From Ascochyta rabiei (lineage: Eukaryota; Ascomycota; Dothideomycetes; Pleosporales; Didymellaceae): DNA of 64,000 bases. Location of the stretch: NCBI RefSeq assembly GCF_004011695.2, contig NC_082426.1, positions 806,001 to 870,000 on the forward strand, in the 5' to 3' direction. The notes below the pieces were generated by a model that searched no databases, was not told the origin of the DNA, and saw only the letters and a list, made by a program, of their open reading frames with translations. The position numbers were made by a program, and so were the translations under genes. Below, in pieces: positions 20,661 through 31,364 of the stretch (the stretch's first letter is position 1; every line of letters begins with the position of its first letter).

Positions 20661-21878
20661 ATGGGCAGGCTGCTGCTTACGAGCGGGCAGGTGTCTGTCA
20701 TCCTGTCTGCCATGATCGGTAGGCACATTCGAGGTTGACGTGTCGAAGGAACGCTGACATGCCCAGTCTTCGCTTTCACGTTCGCCCTCTTCCTCTCTGG
20801 CTACGTGCTCCAACAGCGCTACGTCCACAACCTCCAAGCGGCGATAAAGCCGCGCTTGCCGAAACCTCTGCCTGTGCCCAGAGCAATGGAGGCGCCGAGG
20901 CTGGATGAGAAATGGGCGCGGCCCCTGGACGTGAGGCCTGAGGCGGAGGACACCATGGCGCAGTACATGGGCGGGCAGGAACTGGACTGGAGCCGGCTGG
21001 GCTATGTGCAGGTGGTGAGGGAACACGTGGAGCTGTGCAGCGCAGTGATGCTGCTGTCGGACCTGCACAGGATGAAGAGCCCGGCGAGGAGGGTGCTCCT
21101 GTTCCCGAAGCTGTGGCTGCACGAGGCAGATGCGGATGGATACAGCGCGGAGATGTCGACAAGCAGACGACTGCTGGGCACGGCGGCGCGAAGGTACGGG
21201 GTGACGCTGATACCGATGGAGCCCATGCTCGATGGCGCAGACAGTGCCTTGCCCTCGTCGTACTCGCTCGCCAGCCTGTACTCGTTGGTCGAGTACGAGC
21301 GGCTCCTCTACCTGCAAGGGCCCGGGGTGCTGCTCGATGCATCGTCGCTGGACTCGTTGCTGGCCTTCTCCCGGTCCGAGCCGATGGCAGCGTACCCAGC
21401 GACGTCCGAGAGGAAGGACATGTCCATGTCGCTGTTGATGATTCACCCCACGCAAGCCAGCTTCCAGCAGTTGAAGGCGTTGCGCACAAGCAAGCCAGCC
21501 TCGGACCTCGAGCTCTTCCGGGAGACGTTTGCGGTGCCCGGGTCACTGATGTCAGAGTGGTCGCTGTCCATGGGCCATGTCGTGTACGAGTCGCAGAAGC
21601 TGCGGGCAGCAGGTGACGGGTTCAATGCCACTGCATTTGAGCAGTCGACGACGTTTGTGCGTCTGTGGGACCCCGAGATGCCAGGGCCAGAGTACGACGT
21701 GCCGTACTCGACGCGGGCGAAGCTGCGGCCGCAGAACGAGCAGGCGCAGGAGGCGTGGAGCAAGCTGTACGAGGGGTTTCGGCAGCGGCGCATGGAGGTG
21801 TGTGGGCTGGACCTCGAGTACTACTCGCCGTTGGTGCTGACGGGGCTGGCGGCGGGCGGCGCGAGTGAGGAGCTGTGA
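20661..21878 (+). CDS. GT8-like / GNT1-like type II membrane glycosyltransferase homologue (389 aa)
   Basis: Probably Golgi, type II. Exon 1 (20661-20718) and exon 2 (20767-21878) join across a 48-nt intron (20719-20766, GTAGGC...CCCAG). The joined N-terminus MGRLLLTSGQVSVILSAMIV then FAFTFALFLSGYVLQ forms one uncleaved signal-anchor. The lumenal part resembles fungal glucose N-acetyltransferase 1 (GNT1)/GT8 proteins: a YVQ...LCSAVMLLSDLHRM-like block (about residues 110-130) and LASLYSLVEYERLLYLQGPG. At the latter, active GT8 enzymes carry a DxD metal site (pattern L-Y-x-D-x-D). Here it is LQGPGVLLDASSLDSLL, so the acidic pair is missing. Either a divergent non-catalytic clade or a different active-site solution. 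Function is inferred from fold resemblance. Confidence 0.75.
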
Positions 21879-22743
21879 GCGAGATATACGCTGTGCATAT
21901 GATGAAGACGAATCGTACTATGGATTGCGTGCATGAGTTTTGCCGGTGCCGTGCATGGTGCGAGAGCAGGGCCGGGCGAGACGGGGGAGGCACCGCATGC
22001 GCGAGCTGGGCATGGCGGGCGAGGCGGGCGAGATGGGCATGACGGGCGAGGCGGGCGAGATGGGCATGGCGGGCGGAGACGGGCTCGCGGGTAAATGGCG
22101 CGGGTGTGGAAGCGCCCCCAGACTCGGTCGCTGGTACGATGACGCCACGCTGGCTGTGTGAAAGCGCGCGGCCGTCCGAGGGCATTGACGAGCCTGCATG
22201 GCAACCAACGATGGGCAATGGGAGGCTGCACTGGGCGCGCAGGGTGCCATTGACGCTGCTGCAAACGCTCGCAGGCCGAAACAGGGCAGCCGCGTGAAAC
22301 AGGGCGTGTTGTGCGGGTGCTGCGTGACGGGGCTGCGGTGCTGCGGTGTTGCGGTGCAGGTCACTGTGGGTCGCTGGATCGCTGGATCGCCGGTGCTGGA
22401 TCGCCGGTGCTGGACCGCTGAGTCGCTGAGTCGCTGAGTCGCTGAGTCGCTCGCTGCTTCCCCCGCGAAGAGCTCACCCGGCCACAACCACACGCCAGCC
22501 CCCCCTCACTGCGCACTGCAGCTGGACCCGTCTGCCTCCATCTCCATCTCCATCTCCACCTCCACCTCCATCTCCATCTCCATCTCCATCTCCATCTCCA
22601 TCTCCATCTCCATCTCGTCACCACCGCGCGCCCTTGCCATTGCTGCCCTTCCTCGCCGCCGCACATGCACGCGCAGTAGCCCCCCGCCCCCCAGCCCTTC
22701 CATTGCGTTGCCCCCGTTGCTCCTGCGCCCAGCGCCTGCGTCA

Positions 22744-22782
<39 letters not shown>

Positions 22783-23054
22783 ACCTCTGCGTCTACCTCT
22801 GCCTCTGCCTCTGCCTCTGCCTCTGCCTCGTCTGCCTCTGCCTCTGCCTCTGCCTCTGCGTCGTCTGCATCGTCTGCGTCGTCTGCGTCGTCCGATCGTC
22901 TGCGTCCCTCTGCTGTGTCTCCACGCATTCCGCACCACGGCCCGCTGAAGACGTCCGGCGCAGCACCAGCACCGCCAGCAGCCGCGCCCCTCGCTCCCAG
23001 GGCTCCGCACCCCAGGGCAGCGCTCGCATTCCACCCGCCCGTCGCGCTCGTAGT
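21879..23054. repeat. Repeat-dense GC-rich spacer upstream of the PKA gene
   Basis: Successive tandem arrays: GGGCGAGATGGGCATG-type units at about 21998-22080; CGCTGGATCGC / GAGTCGCT units at about 22370-22450; CATCTC hexamers at about 22537-22618; and CTGCGT/CTGCCT hexamers at about 22738-22890. None is in frame with the PKA start codon. The last two arrays probably lie in its promoter or 5' leader. Confidence 0.7.
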
Positions 23055-24661
23055 ATGCCTACCCTCGGATTCCTCAAAAAGAAGCGCACGAAGGACTCGG
23101 GCGGCTCAAAGGACCTCGACTCGCCCACGTCGCCCACCAAAGAAACCCACCCGGGCTCGCCCACCACGCCCACCGCCTCCAAGCACCGCACCTCGGGCTC
23201 CTTCCACCTGACCAAGACGCGCACCAACGACTCGTCGCACGGCCACCACCTTAGTCAGCAGCAGTCCCTCCCCCAGCAGCACCAGCAGTCGCCGCCGCCA
23301 CAGTCCCATGCCCCCTCGCCCGCGCCGCACAAGCCGACCGACTCGATGAACCCCGCCTACAGCCCGCAGCCCGTCGCGAGCCCGCACAGCAACCCCCAGC
23401 CCTCGCACAACCTGCCCAGCATACAGAACCTCATACACCCCACCAACACCAACACCAACACCGCCCCGCAGCAGCAGCAACCACAACCACAACCACAACC
23501 ACAACACCAACACCAACAGCAGCAACAGGCAGGCGCCCCCGCTAGGAATGGCGGCGTCCAGTTCACCTCGCAGCCCCTCAACCAGACGCGCGTCACAAAG
23601 GGCAAGTACTCGCTGACCGACTTCACCATCCAGCGCACCCTCGGCACCGGCTCCTTTGGCCGCGTCCACCTCGTCCAGTCCAAGCACAACCAGCGCTTCT
23701 ACGCCGTCAAGGTGCTGAAAAAGGCCCAGGTCGTCAAGATGAAGCAGGTCGAGCACACAAACGACGAGCGCCGCATGCTGCAGCAGGTCAAGCACCCCTT
23801 CCTCATCACCCTGTGGGGCACCTTCCAGGACTCGAAGAACCTGTACATGGTCATGGACTTTGTCGAGGGCGGCGAGCTGTTTAGCCTGCTGCGCAAGTCC
23901 CAGCGCTTCCCCAACCCCGTCGCCAAGTTCTACGCCGCAGAGGTCACCCTGGCCCTCGACTACCTGCACTCGCACAACATCATCTACCGCGACCTCAAGC
24001 CCGAGAACCTGCTGCTCGACCGCCACGGCCACCTCAAAATCACAGACTTTGGCTTCGCAAAGGAGGTGCCCGACATCACATGGACCCTCTGCGGCACCCC
24101 CGACTACCTCGCCCCCGAGGTCGTCGCCTCCAAGGGCTACAACAAATCGGTCGATTGGTGCGCGCCCCGTCTTGTCCCTGCCATTTCTCTGCTAACCGCT
24201 ACAGGTGGTCTCTCGGCATCCTCATCTTCGAGATGCTCTGTGGCTTCACGCCCTTCTGGGACGGCGGCTCGCCCATGAAGATCTACGAAAACATACTCAA
24301 GTCGAGAGTCAAGTACCCGCCCTACATCCACCCGGACGCCCACGACCTGCTGCAGAAGCTCATCACCCCGGATCTGACCAAGCGACTTGGCAACCTGCAC
24401 GGCGGCAGCAAGGACGTCATGAACCATCCCTGGTTCGCAGAGGTAACGTGGGACAGGCTGCAGAAAAAGGACATTGACGCGCCTTACGTCCCGCCTGTCC
24501 GCGCCGGTGTTGGCGACGCCAGCCAGTTCGACAAGTATCCCGAGGAGACGGAGGCGTATGGTCAGGCTGGCGACGACCCGTGCGTGGCGAAACCTCCTTA
24601 TGACATAGAACACGTGCTAAAATGTCCCAATAGGCATGGACACCTTTTCCCAGACTTCTAG
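23055..24661 (+). CDS. cAMP-dependent protein kinase catalytic subunit (501 aa)
   Basis: AGC Ser/Thr kinase, effector of cAMP signalling. Three exons: 23055-24157, 24205-24579 and 24634-24661. Introns: 47 nt (24158-24204) and 54 nt (24580-24633). The N-terminus [17 protein letters not shown] is typical of fungal PKA. A long Pro/Gln/Ser-rich extension runs to about 180. Kinase landmarks: GTGSFGRV (197-204), Lys in YAVKV (219), [10 protein letters not shown] (Asp 313), DFG (331-333) and the activation loop [16 protein letters not shown] with the phospho-Thr near 344. The C-terminal tail reads [10 protein letters not shown], then after splicing [12 protein letters not shown], the FxxF motif that docks on the N-lobe. 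The last intron is 3n long with no in-frame stop, so retention would insert 18 residues just before that motif. One of the usual two fungal paralogues. Confidence 0.96.
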
Positions 24662-25320
24662 ATACTTGACCGTCGACTCCATCTGCGACGTCTCCTTTGT
24701 ACGCCTTCGAGTCTCCGTCTCCCTCTACTACCTTCGGTCCCACCAAAATTACCTATAGTGCGGCATTGTGCTCCGCCCATGTACTTCTCTCCTTGTCTTT
24801 GTCCCTCCACCATGATTCTTCTTCCTCCATCTCTCAACTGCAATGCGCTTGGACTGGCCATCGTCGACGTGATCCGATGGCCGCCGCTGGCTTGGCTTGG
24901 CTTGGCTTGGCTTGGCTTGGCTCGATGCCGCACGGCGGTAGTGGTGCGGACAGCTGAGATGCACGATACAACAAGACGCTATATCAACGTACAAGAAAAT
25001 ACGATTTATAAAAAGTGCAAAGCTTCTCCTATTCCTGTTGATTGCTTGTTGCAATCGACTTGTACACGCTAATCTTACTCTCTCTCTTATAATACTATTT
25101 CTAGGTCCACCCTCTCACCTACTTTCCTCTCCTCTTACATTCCCTCTTGCTTGTTTATTTGTATCATGTTGTATTATCGTAACTACTAGGTAACTTTAAT
25201 CTCTATCATAACCTTTTCTATCCTCTATACTAGAGTAGTATCCTACCTGGCGTATATATAGGGGGGGACAAAAGGTAGTATTAAATTGGTTATTTTTTTG
25301 TTTGTTTATTTGTTTATTAG

Positions 25321-25525
25321 TATTACTATGTGTTAGTATGTGTTAGTATGTGTTAGTATGTGTTAATATAGTGTTTACTGATATATACTTACAACTCTAC
25401 TTATAACTATACTTATAACTATACTTATAACTATACTTATAACTATACTTGTATACTTTATACTAATACTAATACTAATACTAATACTAATACTAATACT
25501 AATACTAATACTAATACTAATACTT
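25321..25525. repeat. Cluster of three AT-rich tandem arrays
   Basis: GTGTTAGTAT 10-mers (about 25328-25370), CTTATAACTATA 12-mers (about 25399-25450) and ACTAAT 6-mers (about 25461-25522, roughly ten copies) follow one another with almost no spacer. Confidence 0.85.
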
Positions 25526-27148
25526 TTACATTACTACATAGCTTTGTTAAGAAGACACTGTGTATGCTATGCAGTGTACTGCCTCTTCAGACTGGCGAGT
25601 TTGGGACTACGATGCGCTTGTGGACTGCCAGGTACAGGCATGGCGTGGTGTGCTCTCGGTGCAGTCAAGGTATTTGGGACTGTGCTGGCTAAGGTTGCTG
25701 ACGGGAGCGTGGGCTTCGGCGGCGGCTGTTCACCCATCGTCGTTGAGGTGGTGGCCGCTTCTTTCAAGTAGACGATAGATGTCATGGTTTATGTAATGCA
25801 ACAGCACGCAGCAGGCCAACGAGCAGCATACCAGTTAGTTCCTGCTCTGACTCGACCGAGTACAAGGCACCTCTTGGAGGTGAGCCGGATTCGCAGATAC
25901 CATGGGCAAGGATTGCGACCATGGCGAGCTGACAGAACAGGATCAACAGATTGTTGTCGTAACGTGGTCCGAGGGGTGAAGAGACTGTCATGTCAACCCC
26001 ACCACTTTCCGTCTATGATGACAGGAAAACCGACTTTGTCTTCACAGACCGAAAGGCTATCGGCAGTATGGTACTGGAGTAAGCATAGGTAATTTGCACT
26101 CCGGTAGTCTTTACCGTCGCCCAACCTACCAGCGGCGCAACTTCCAGCTGACAGCGCACAGCACACGCGGCAACTTCCATACTGCGAATCGTTGAACTCC
26201 CTACCGCTGGCACGGTTACGAATTCTTATTGCAGCATCTCCTCGGACTGCCCGGCTCTGCTTCGATTCCTTGCATACCCACCGCCAAGACAGCCTTGAGT
26301 CCCAACATCTTGCGCCATGCATGCTCGAACGTAACATCTCCTGGCAATGATGGACCTCCATGCGTTGGAGGTACTTGGTTGTTATTTCTCCGACACTGAC
26401 AGGCCGATGTCGCGAAGGCCCACGCTCACATGTCTGGACCGTCGCAGTTTGCGCACCAACAGTACATCTCGACAGCCACAAAACGTATCTCCGCAGACCA
26501 GCAGATTGGCAGTTGGCCTGAACTTGGGCTGCTTTTCTGAAATCCAGCCAGAGTTGGGTGTGATCGACGCAAAACAGTTTTTGATAAGACGGACTTGGGC
26601 GGGCGCCATGACGATTGCCCAGAGGGCGTCAAGCTGATATACACCTTGCTCCAGGCAGTCGTACCTCAGAAAGTTGAGGAGGCATCAGAAGAGGTGCTAG
26701 TCGTCCATGTCGCTGCGAGATAAGGCACTGTTGCTTTGCCTGATTGGGTTGTCAGCGCTCGCAAGGAACATTTCCCGAGGCTGCACGAGCGATCCTAGCG
26801 GTCACAGCGATTCTGGAGAAGATCCTGGGCATCTGAGACTGCAATGAGACGTGTACGACTGTAGTAGTCGCTACCAGCATCGTACTACAGAGAATTGGCG
26901 CTTATCAGTTGGTGACTGACTGACCACAACTTGCACGACGATCAGCACGCACTACGTGACAGTAAAAGCTAAACTCGTGTCCTTCAAACTCAGCTTGTCT
27001 TTCAGGTTCCATCTCTCATGCTGAGACTACTCCAGGTTTACCCAACGCCACAAGCTGGTGATTCCGAACCACGACAACTTTATCGTCAACAAGTAGACAC
27101 AGCCCAATTGTCAGCGCGACCGCGACCGCGGAAAAGCTGCGTTCTTTA

Positions 27149-27680
27149 TTATCTGCTGCGGCTCTGATAAGGTTGTCTCAAAGCGGTTGGAAGCAGGTGC
27201 CAAGAGATAGCCAAAGATAAGAAAACGCCTGCTCTGCCACCAGAGAACTTCCCAGTCTCCACCATCCCACGTCAAGCGTCGATTGAGCGAATCGTCTGGC
27301 TCCGCATCAACGTTACGCCGTCGATAACAGCATCTCGAGTGTTTACCCAAGCAGTACCAGGCTTACCGAAACGTCTTTGAGTCCTAGACGGCGCCATAGC
27401 GCCGATCGATCGGAGACGCACCGAAGCTGCGGTCGACATGTGCATGCTCCCGCGCTTCTGGCTGTAAGCGTGCTGGACGCCAACACAGATAACGAAAAAC
27501 GCCAACGCCTCCAGTGTCAAGCCTGGGGTTCAATTATCACACTTGGCACCGTGGATGATGTGCAGCTCAGTCTTGGAATAGGCAAGGCGTGCGTCACAGT
27601 GCTGTACCGCGGAAGTAGTGAAATCGATGTCTGTCATGCTCGATATATAACTTCTCGTGCCGTATCTTTACGTCTTATCT
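27149..27680. promoter_or_regulatory. GATA motifs upstream of the nitrate transporter gene
   Basis: GATA-core sites occur at 27149-27154 (TTATCT), 27166-27170 (GATAA), 27206-27209, 27216-27220 (GATAA) and 27675-27680 (TTATCT). These match the recognition core of AreA/NIT2, which activates nitrate-assimilation genes under nitrogen limitation. The nearest is about 100 bp before the start codon. Binding is inferred. Confidence 0.45.
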
Positions 27681-27780
27681 GCAGGCATTCAGCAGCTCCT
27701 CTCTCCAGCAGGGCCCCGCACACACCCCAGTTTCTCCACATTGATCACCAGAGCCCCTGCAAATCACTTTCACCACCAAG

Positions 27781-29448
27781 ATGGGTTTCCAGATCAAGCA
27801 ACTCTGGTCAGCGCCAGAGATCAACCCATACAACAAGAAGGCAAAGTCGATCCCCGTCTTCAACCCCGTCAACAAATACGGCCGCGTGTTCTTCTTTAGT
27901 TATCTCGGTTTCTTCATTGCGTTCTGGTCATGGTAAGACCTCCACGTCCCAACTCGCTCCACAGAATACTGACTAGTCCAGGTACGCATTTCCGCCTCTG
28001 GTAGGATGATCCACTGTGCTCAATCAAGTTCACCACTGACACTTCTGCAGCTCAGTATCAGCATCAAGAAGGATATGCACCTGTCTCAAAATGAGGTCGC
28101 CAACTCCAACATCATTGCACTGACTGCGACACTGCTCGTGCGAGCCATTGCCGGCCCCATGTGCGATACCATTGGTCCGCGCAAGACGTTTGCTGCACTG
28201 CTGTTTATGGGTGCGATCCCTACAGCGCTCGCAGGCACTGCAAAGAACGCCATGGGTCTTTACTTCATTCGCTTCTTCGTCGGCATCCTCGGCGGCACAT
28301 TTGTTCCTTGCCAGGTCTGGACCACCGGCTTCTTCGACAGGAACATTGTTGGAACTGCAAACGCGCTCGTTGGCGGCTGGGGCAACTCTGGTGGCGGTAT
28401 CACTTAGTGAGTGTTTACAAATGCGGCTTACCGGGCAAGACTAACGACAGCCAGCTTTGTTATGCCTGCCATTTACGACTCACTTCGCCTGGAACGTGGC
28501 CTCTCTTCTCACGTCGCATGGCGTGTATCCTTCATCGTCCCATTCATTCTCATCACTCTCACCGCTACTGGCCTTCTTTTTCTTACTGACGACACACCCA
28601 CCGGCTCTTGGGCAGACCGTGGTGCCGCTGTCGTCCATGGTACTCAAAATGCCAGTGTCGTTCCCACCACTGGTGGCATCATGGACAAGCCTGCTGCAGC
28701 TACAGCTTCCATCTCTTCCTCTGACGAGAAGAAGAATGTACCTGAGCGCGATGTCGAGTCGGCCTCCACTTCTGACAATGGCCAAATGCTCGACGAGGTT
28801 CAGCATGAAGTCATCGTCAAGCCTACTCTCAAGGAAGCCATGAAAGTCCTCGTCTCTCCTCAGACCATCATGCTGTGCGCTGGATACTTCTGCTCCTTCG
28901 GTGGTGAGCTCGCCATCAACTCGATCCTTGGCTCCTACTATCTCAAGAACTTTCCCTACCTCGGTCAGACCCAGTCTGGTCGCTGGGCAGCCATGTTCGG
29001 CCTCCTCAACGTCATCACCCGCCCGCTCGGTGGCTTCATTGGTGATCTGATCTACAAGTACAGCAACGGCAGCCTGTGGGCCAAGAAGTTCTGGATCCAC
29101 TTCGTTGGCGTCATGAGCGGTATCTTCCTCATCGTTATCGGCAAGCTCAACCCTCACGATCTCGACACTATGATTGGTCTCGTTGCGCTGATGGCCATCT
29201 TTATGGAAGCTGGTAACGGCGCCAACTTTGCGCTCGTGCCTCACATCCACCCGCACGCCAACGGTATCTTGTCTGGTATTGTTGGTGCGACGGGCAACTT
29301 TGGTGGTATCATATTTGCCATCATCTTCCGCTACCACCCTGGCCAGTATGCGCGTGTGTTCTGGATTATGGGATGCATGATCATCGGGCTGAACCTTTGC
29401 TTGGCTTGGGTCAGACCTATCCCCAAGGGCCAGATTGGCGGTCGCTGA
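27781..29448 (+). CDS. High-affinity nitrate transporter, NNP family MFS (CrnA/NrtA type, 506 aa)
   Basis: Plasma-membrane nitrate/nitrite:H+ symporter. Four exons: 27781-27932, 27982-28000, 28051-28406 and 28455-29448. Introns are 49, 50 and 48 nt. Exon 2 is a 19-nt microexon whose codons complete WSWYAFPPL, the conserved TM1 region. [20 protein letters not shown] and [20 protein letters not shown] follow, including the MFS loop 2-3 motif. The first nitrate signature lies around [16 protein letters not shown] then [19 protein letters not shown], and [20 protein letters not shown] continues it. A large central cytoplasmic loop (about 245-310) is Ser-rich and acidic. The second signature is near [16 protein letters not shown]. 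Length matches Aspergillus CrnA. No nitrate or nitrite reductase gene lies within the window on either side, although these are often clustered in fungi. Confidence 0.94.
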
Positions 29449-30257
29449 TTCACGGCTTCTGCAAGCGTGGTTGGATTTGGTTTTTGTTATAGAGCGTGCT
29501 TTTCGAGATACCTTATGCCCTATGTTGCAACACATGCAATTACGTTACAATGAGCAACATATTCTTTCAAACTTGGCTCTTGCCTGCATATCAACCTGCT
29601 TTTGCCTCTGTCGCGGTGAAGTATCTGTCCTTGTCCTGACGATAACCAGCCTTCCATACCATGTTAACACTCCGAGCCGCTTAAGAAGCAGGTTTCGTGT
29701 CAAGAAGACATGCACATGATTTTCGCTATTCGCCAAGAACTGCTCAACACATCTTACGTCCGTTTGTTTCTTTACATCCCTGTACGCAGAGTTTTACAAT
29801 TGCGTGCTCTCATTACGGCTTCCTCAACACGCTGCTTCAGCGCAGTGCGAGCTCGGCAGCGACCGTGTTCGACGTAGCAACATCCACCGTGTGATTGACG
29901 AGACGGAATCAACATCGAGAAGGGGTTGCACTCTGTTTTGTGACAGTCGGATTTCAAGAGCATAGCTATCCAGTCTCTGGCGTGTTACGAGACTGGAGAC
30001 ACTAAATCCCGTCCACCTGCAGAGTCAGGGATGTCTCTATGATCTTGTGATGGCAGGGCAGCTCGAACAGCGAAGAGAGTTGCTGCCAGCCGGTGTGCAA
30101 GTCAACAGTCACAAAAGCACGAGTGCGGCAGTCCTTTGCGTGCGTGCAGCAATGGAGAAGTTCACGGAGAAAGTCTAAATCTATAACTGTCCCCCCCCCC
30201 CCCCCCCTGTGCGCCCTGCTAAAACGGAATGAAACTCGGCGCGCTCGTTCAGAGCGA
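29449..30257. other. Intergenic region with a poly(C) tract
   Basis: No gene supported. A run of 17 C (30191-30207) lies 50 bp beyond the stop of the minus-strand gene, a site prone to sequencing length error. Confidence 0.5.
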
Positions 30258-31364
30258 TTACGCCTCCCAGTCAGCGACATTCGTCCCGCTCTTCTCCCTC
30301 CACTCCATCATCCTGCGCGCCATGAGGCTATACTCGGACTGGATCCACGCATCCGTAACGCCGTACGCGTCGAACCCATCTCTCAAATTGAGGTTCATGG
30401 AACGTTGCATGTTGAACCAACTGCAATCCATTGGGAAACATGACACAACCTCCGCCTCCTTCCAATAAAGACCGTCCTTGAAAAGCGCGAGAGGGGATTC
30501 GTTGCTGTACACATACACGCCGGTCTTATGGCGATGGAATCGCTCCAGTAGGTCTTTTTGGTCCCAAGGATGGAGCTGGAGAAGCACAAGTTGCAGGCGG
30601 TAACCAGCAGCTTGCTGAGCAAGGGGTTTGCCCATGAACGTGGCATTTGGAGTCGGCATGAAAGACGAGGTGTTCAGGCTTGAGTCGGTGTACTTTTTCG
30701 TTTCGCGCCTTGAGTTCATCTGAAGTGGGTGCGGATCCTGCCACTGATGGATCCCGATCCGGATTGTGGATAGTGTTTGATGGAAAGGCGACAGAATGGC
30801 TTCGAGTGTTTGCAGTTCGCTCCATATCGTTGAGTCTTCGGTCATAGATCGCTTGTTGTTGGCCAAGATCGTCAGGTCTCTGATGGACGCAAGTAGCGTT
30901 GCGACATGCTCGATCAGTGCTGGCGCTGCATGCATGATCACTGACCCTTCAACGGCGTGGCACTGCAGATCGGTCAGAGCGGCAGTCTCATGGTTTGTTG
31001 CTCGTGTCGTCGATATCGTTGCAGCTAGGGTACGCAGCAGACGCGATTCTCGATACTCCTCGTGCAAACGGGTGCATGTTCGAAGCACAGCCGCAATCGG
31101 CGCCTTGGGTACTTGCACGGCTACGCAGTGAATATCATGCTCGTTAAGCTCCCACCTTAATTGGTGTGGTTGGTGAAGGTAAGAGTAGATATGGTCCCTG
31201 ATTTCGCGGGGAAGCGCAAGAAGATGGAGATGTTCTGGTGTGTGAGCGAGCGTTGGAGCTATTGGTGCGCACTTGAAGTTTTGATATACCAGCTCGTCCT
31301 GGTGCGAATCCATGCGAGCAAAGGTGGGCTTCACGCCCAGTTTTGGGCCAGCGTCTGAATCCAT
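30258..31364 (-). CDS. 2EXR/F-box-like hypothetical protein, HIYSYLH type (368 aa)
   Basis: Unknown function. Single exon. After an N-terminal extension of about 45 residues, LALPREIRDHIYSYLHQPHQ forms the 2EXR/F-box-like box and AAVLRTCTRLHEEYRESRLL the following helix. The pattern matches the protein at 16839-17681 (PREVRDHIYSYLH, VLRTHSRIHDEY), indicating paralogy. The rest is mixed helix and strand with a C-terminal FPMDCSWFNMQRSMNLNLRD, no catalytic motif. Start chosen at the first Met; Met-18 is an alternative. Confidence 0.75.
   Translation of the reverse strand: MDSDAGPKLGVKPTFARMDSHQDELVYQNFKCAPIAPTLAHTPEHLHLLALPREIRDHIYSYLHQPHQLRWELNEHDIHCVAVQVPKAPIAAVLRTCTRLHEEYRESRLLRTLAATISTTRATNHETAALTDLQCHAVEGSVIMHAAPALIEHVATLLASIRDLTILANNKRSMTEDSTIWSELQTLEAILSPFHQTLSTIRIGIHQWQDPHPLQMNSRRETKKYTDSSLNTSSFMPTPNATFMGKPLAQQAAGYRLQLVLLQLHPWDQKDLLERFHRHKTGVYVYSNESPLALFKDGLYWKEAEVVSCFPMDCSWFNMQRSMNLNLRDGFDAYGVTDAWIQSEYSLMARRMMEWREKSGTNVADWEA

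Larger units (their letters stand above)
24662..27780. other. 3.1-kb gene-free interval, AT-rich and microsatellite-rich in its first part
   Basis: No supported gene. A CTTGG pentamer array lies at about 24889-24923. From 25070 to 25560 DNA is AT-rich with three arrays listed separately. From 25560 to 27780 composition is normal, and the short frames present (for example 25993-26481 minus, 26347-26637 plus) have no motifs and overlap on both strands. The distal 650 bp contain GATA motifs likely belonging to the nitrate transporter promoter. Confidence 0.55.

Noticed and set aside
22506..22928. Acidic/Met-Glu repeat ORF on the minus strand
   Set aside because: Translation of the CATCTC and CTGCGT arrays, with no non-repeat protein content.
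22708..23211. Ala/Ser-repeat ORF upstream of and overlapping the PKA start
   Set aside because: Encoded by CTGCGT/CTGCCT hexamers, out of frame with PKA. Repeat translation artefact.
23106..24032. 308-codon ORF antisense to PKA
   Set aside because: Shadow of the biased third-position composition of the kinase gene.
28480..29535. 351-codon ORF antisense to the nitrate transporter
   Set aside because: Shadow of a strongly conserved sense gene; hydrophilic, no motif.
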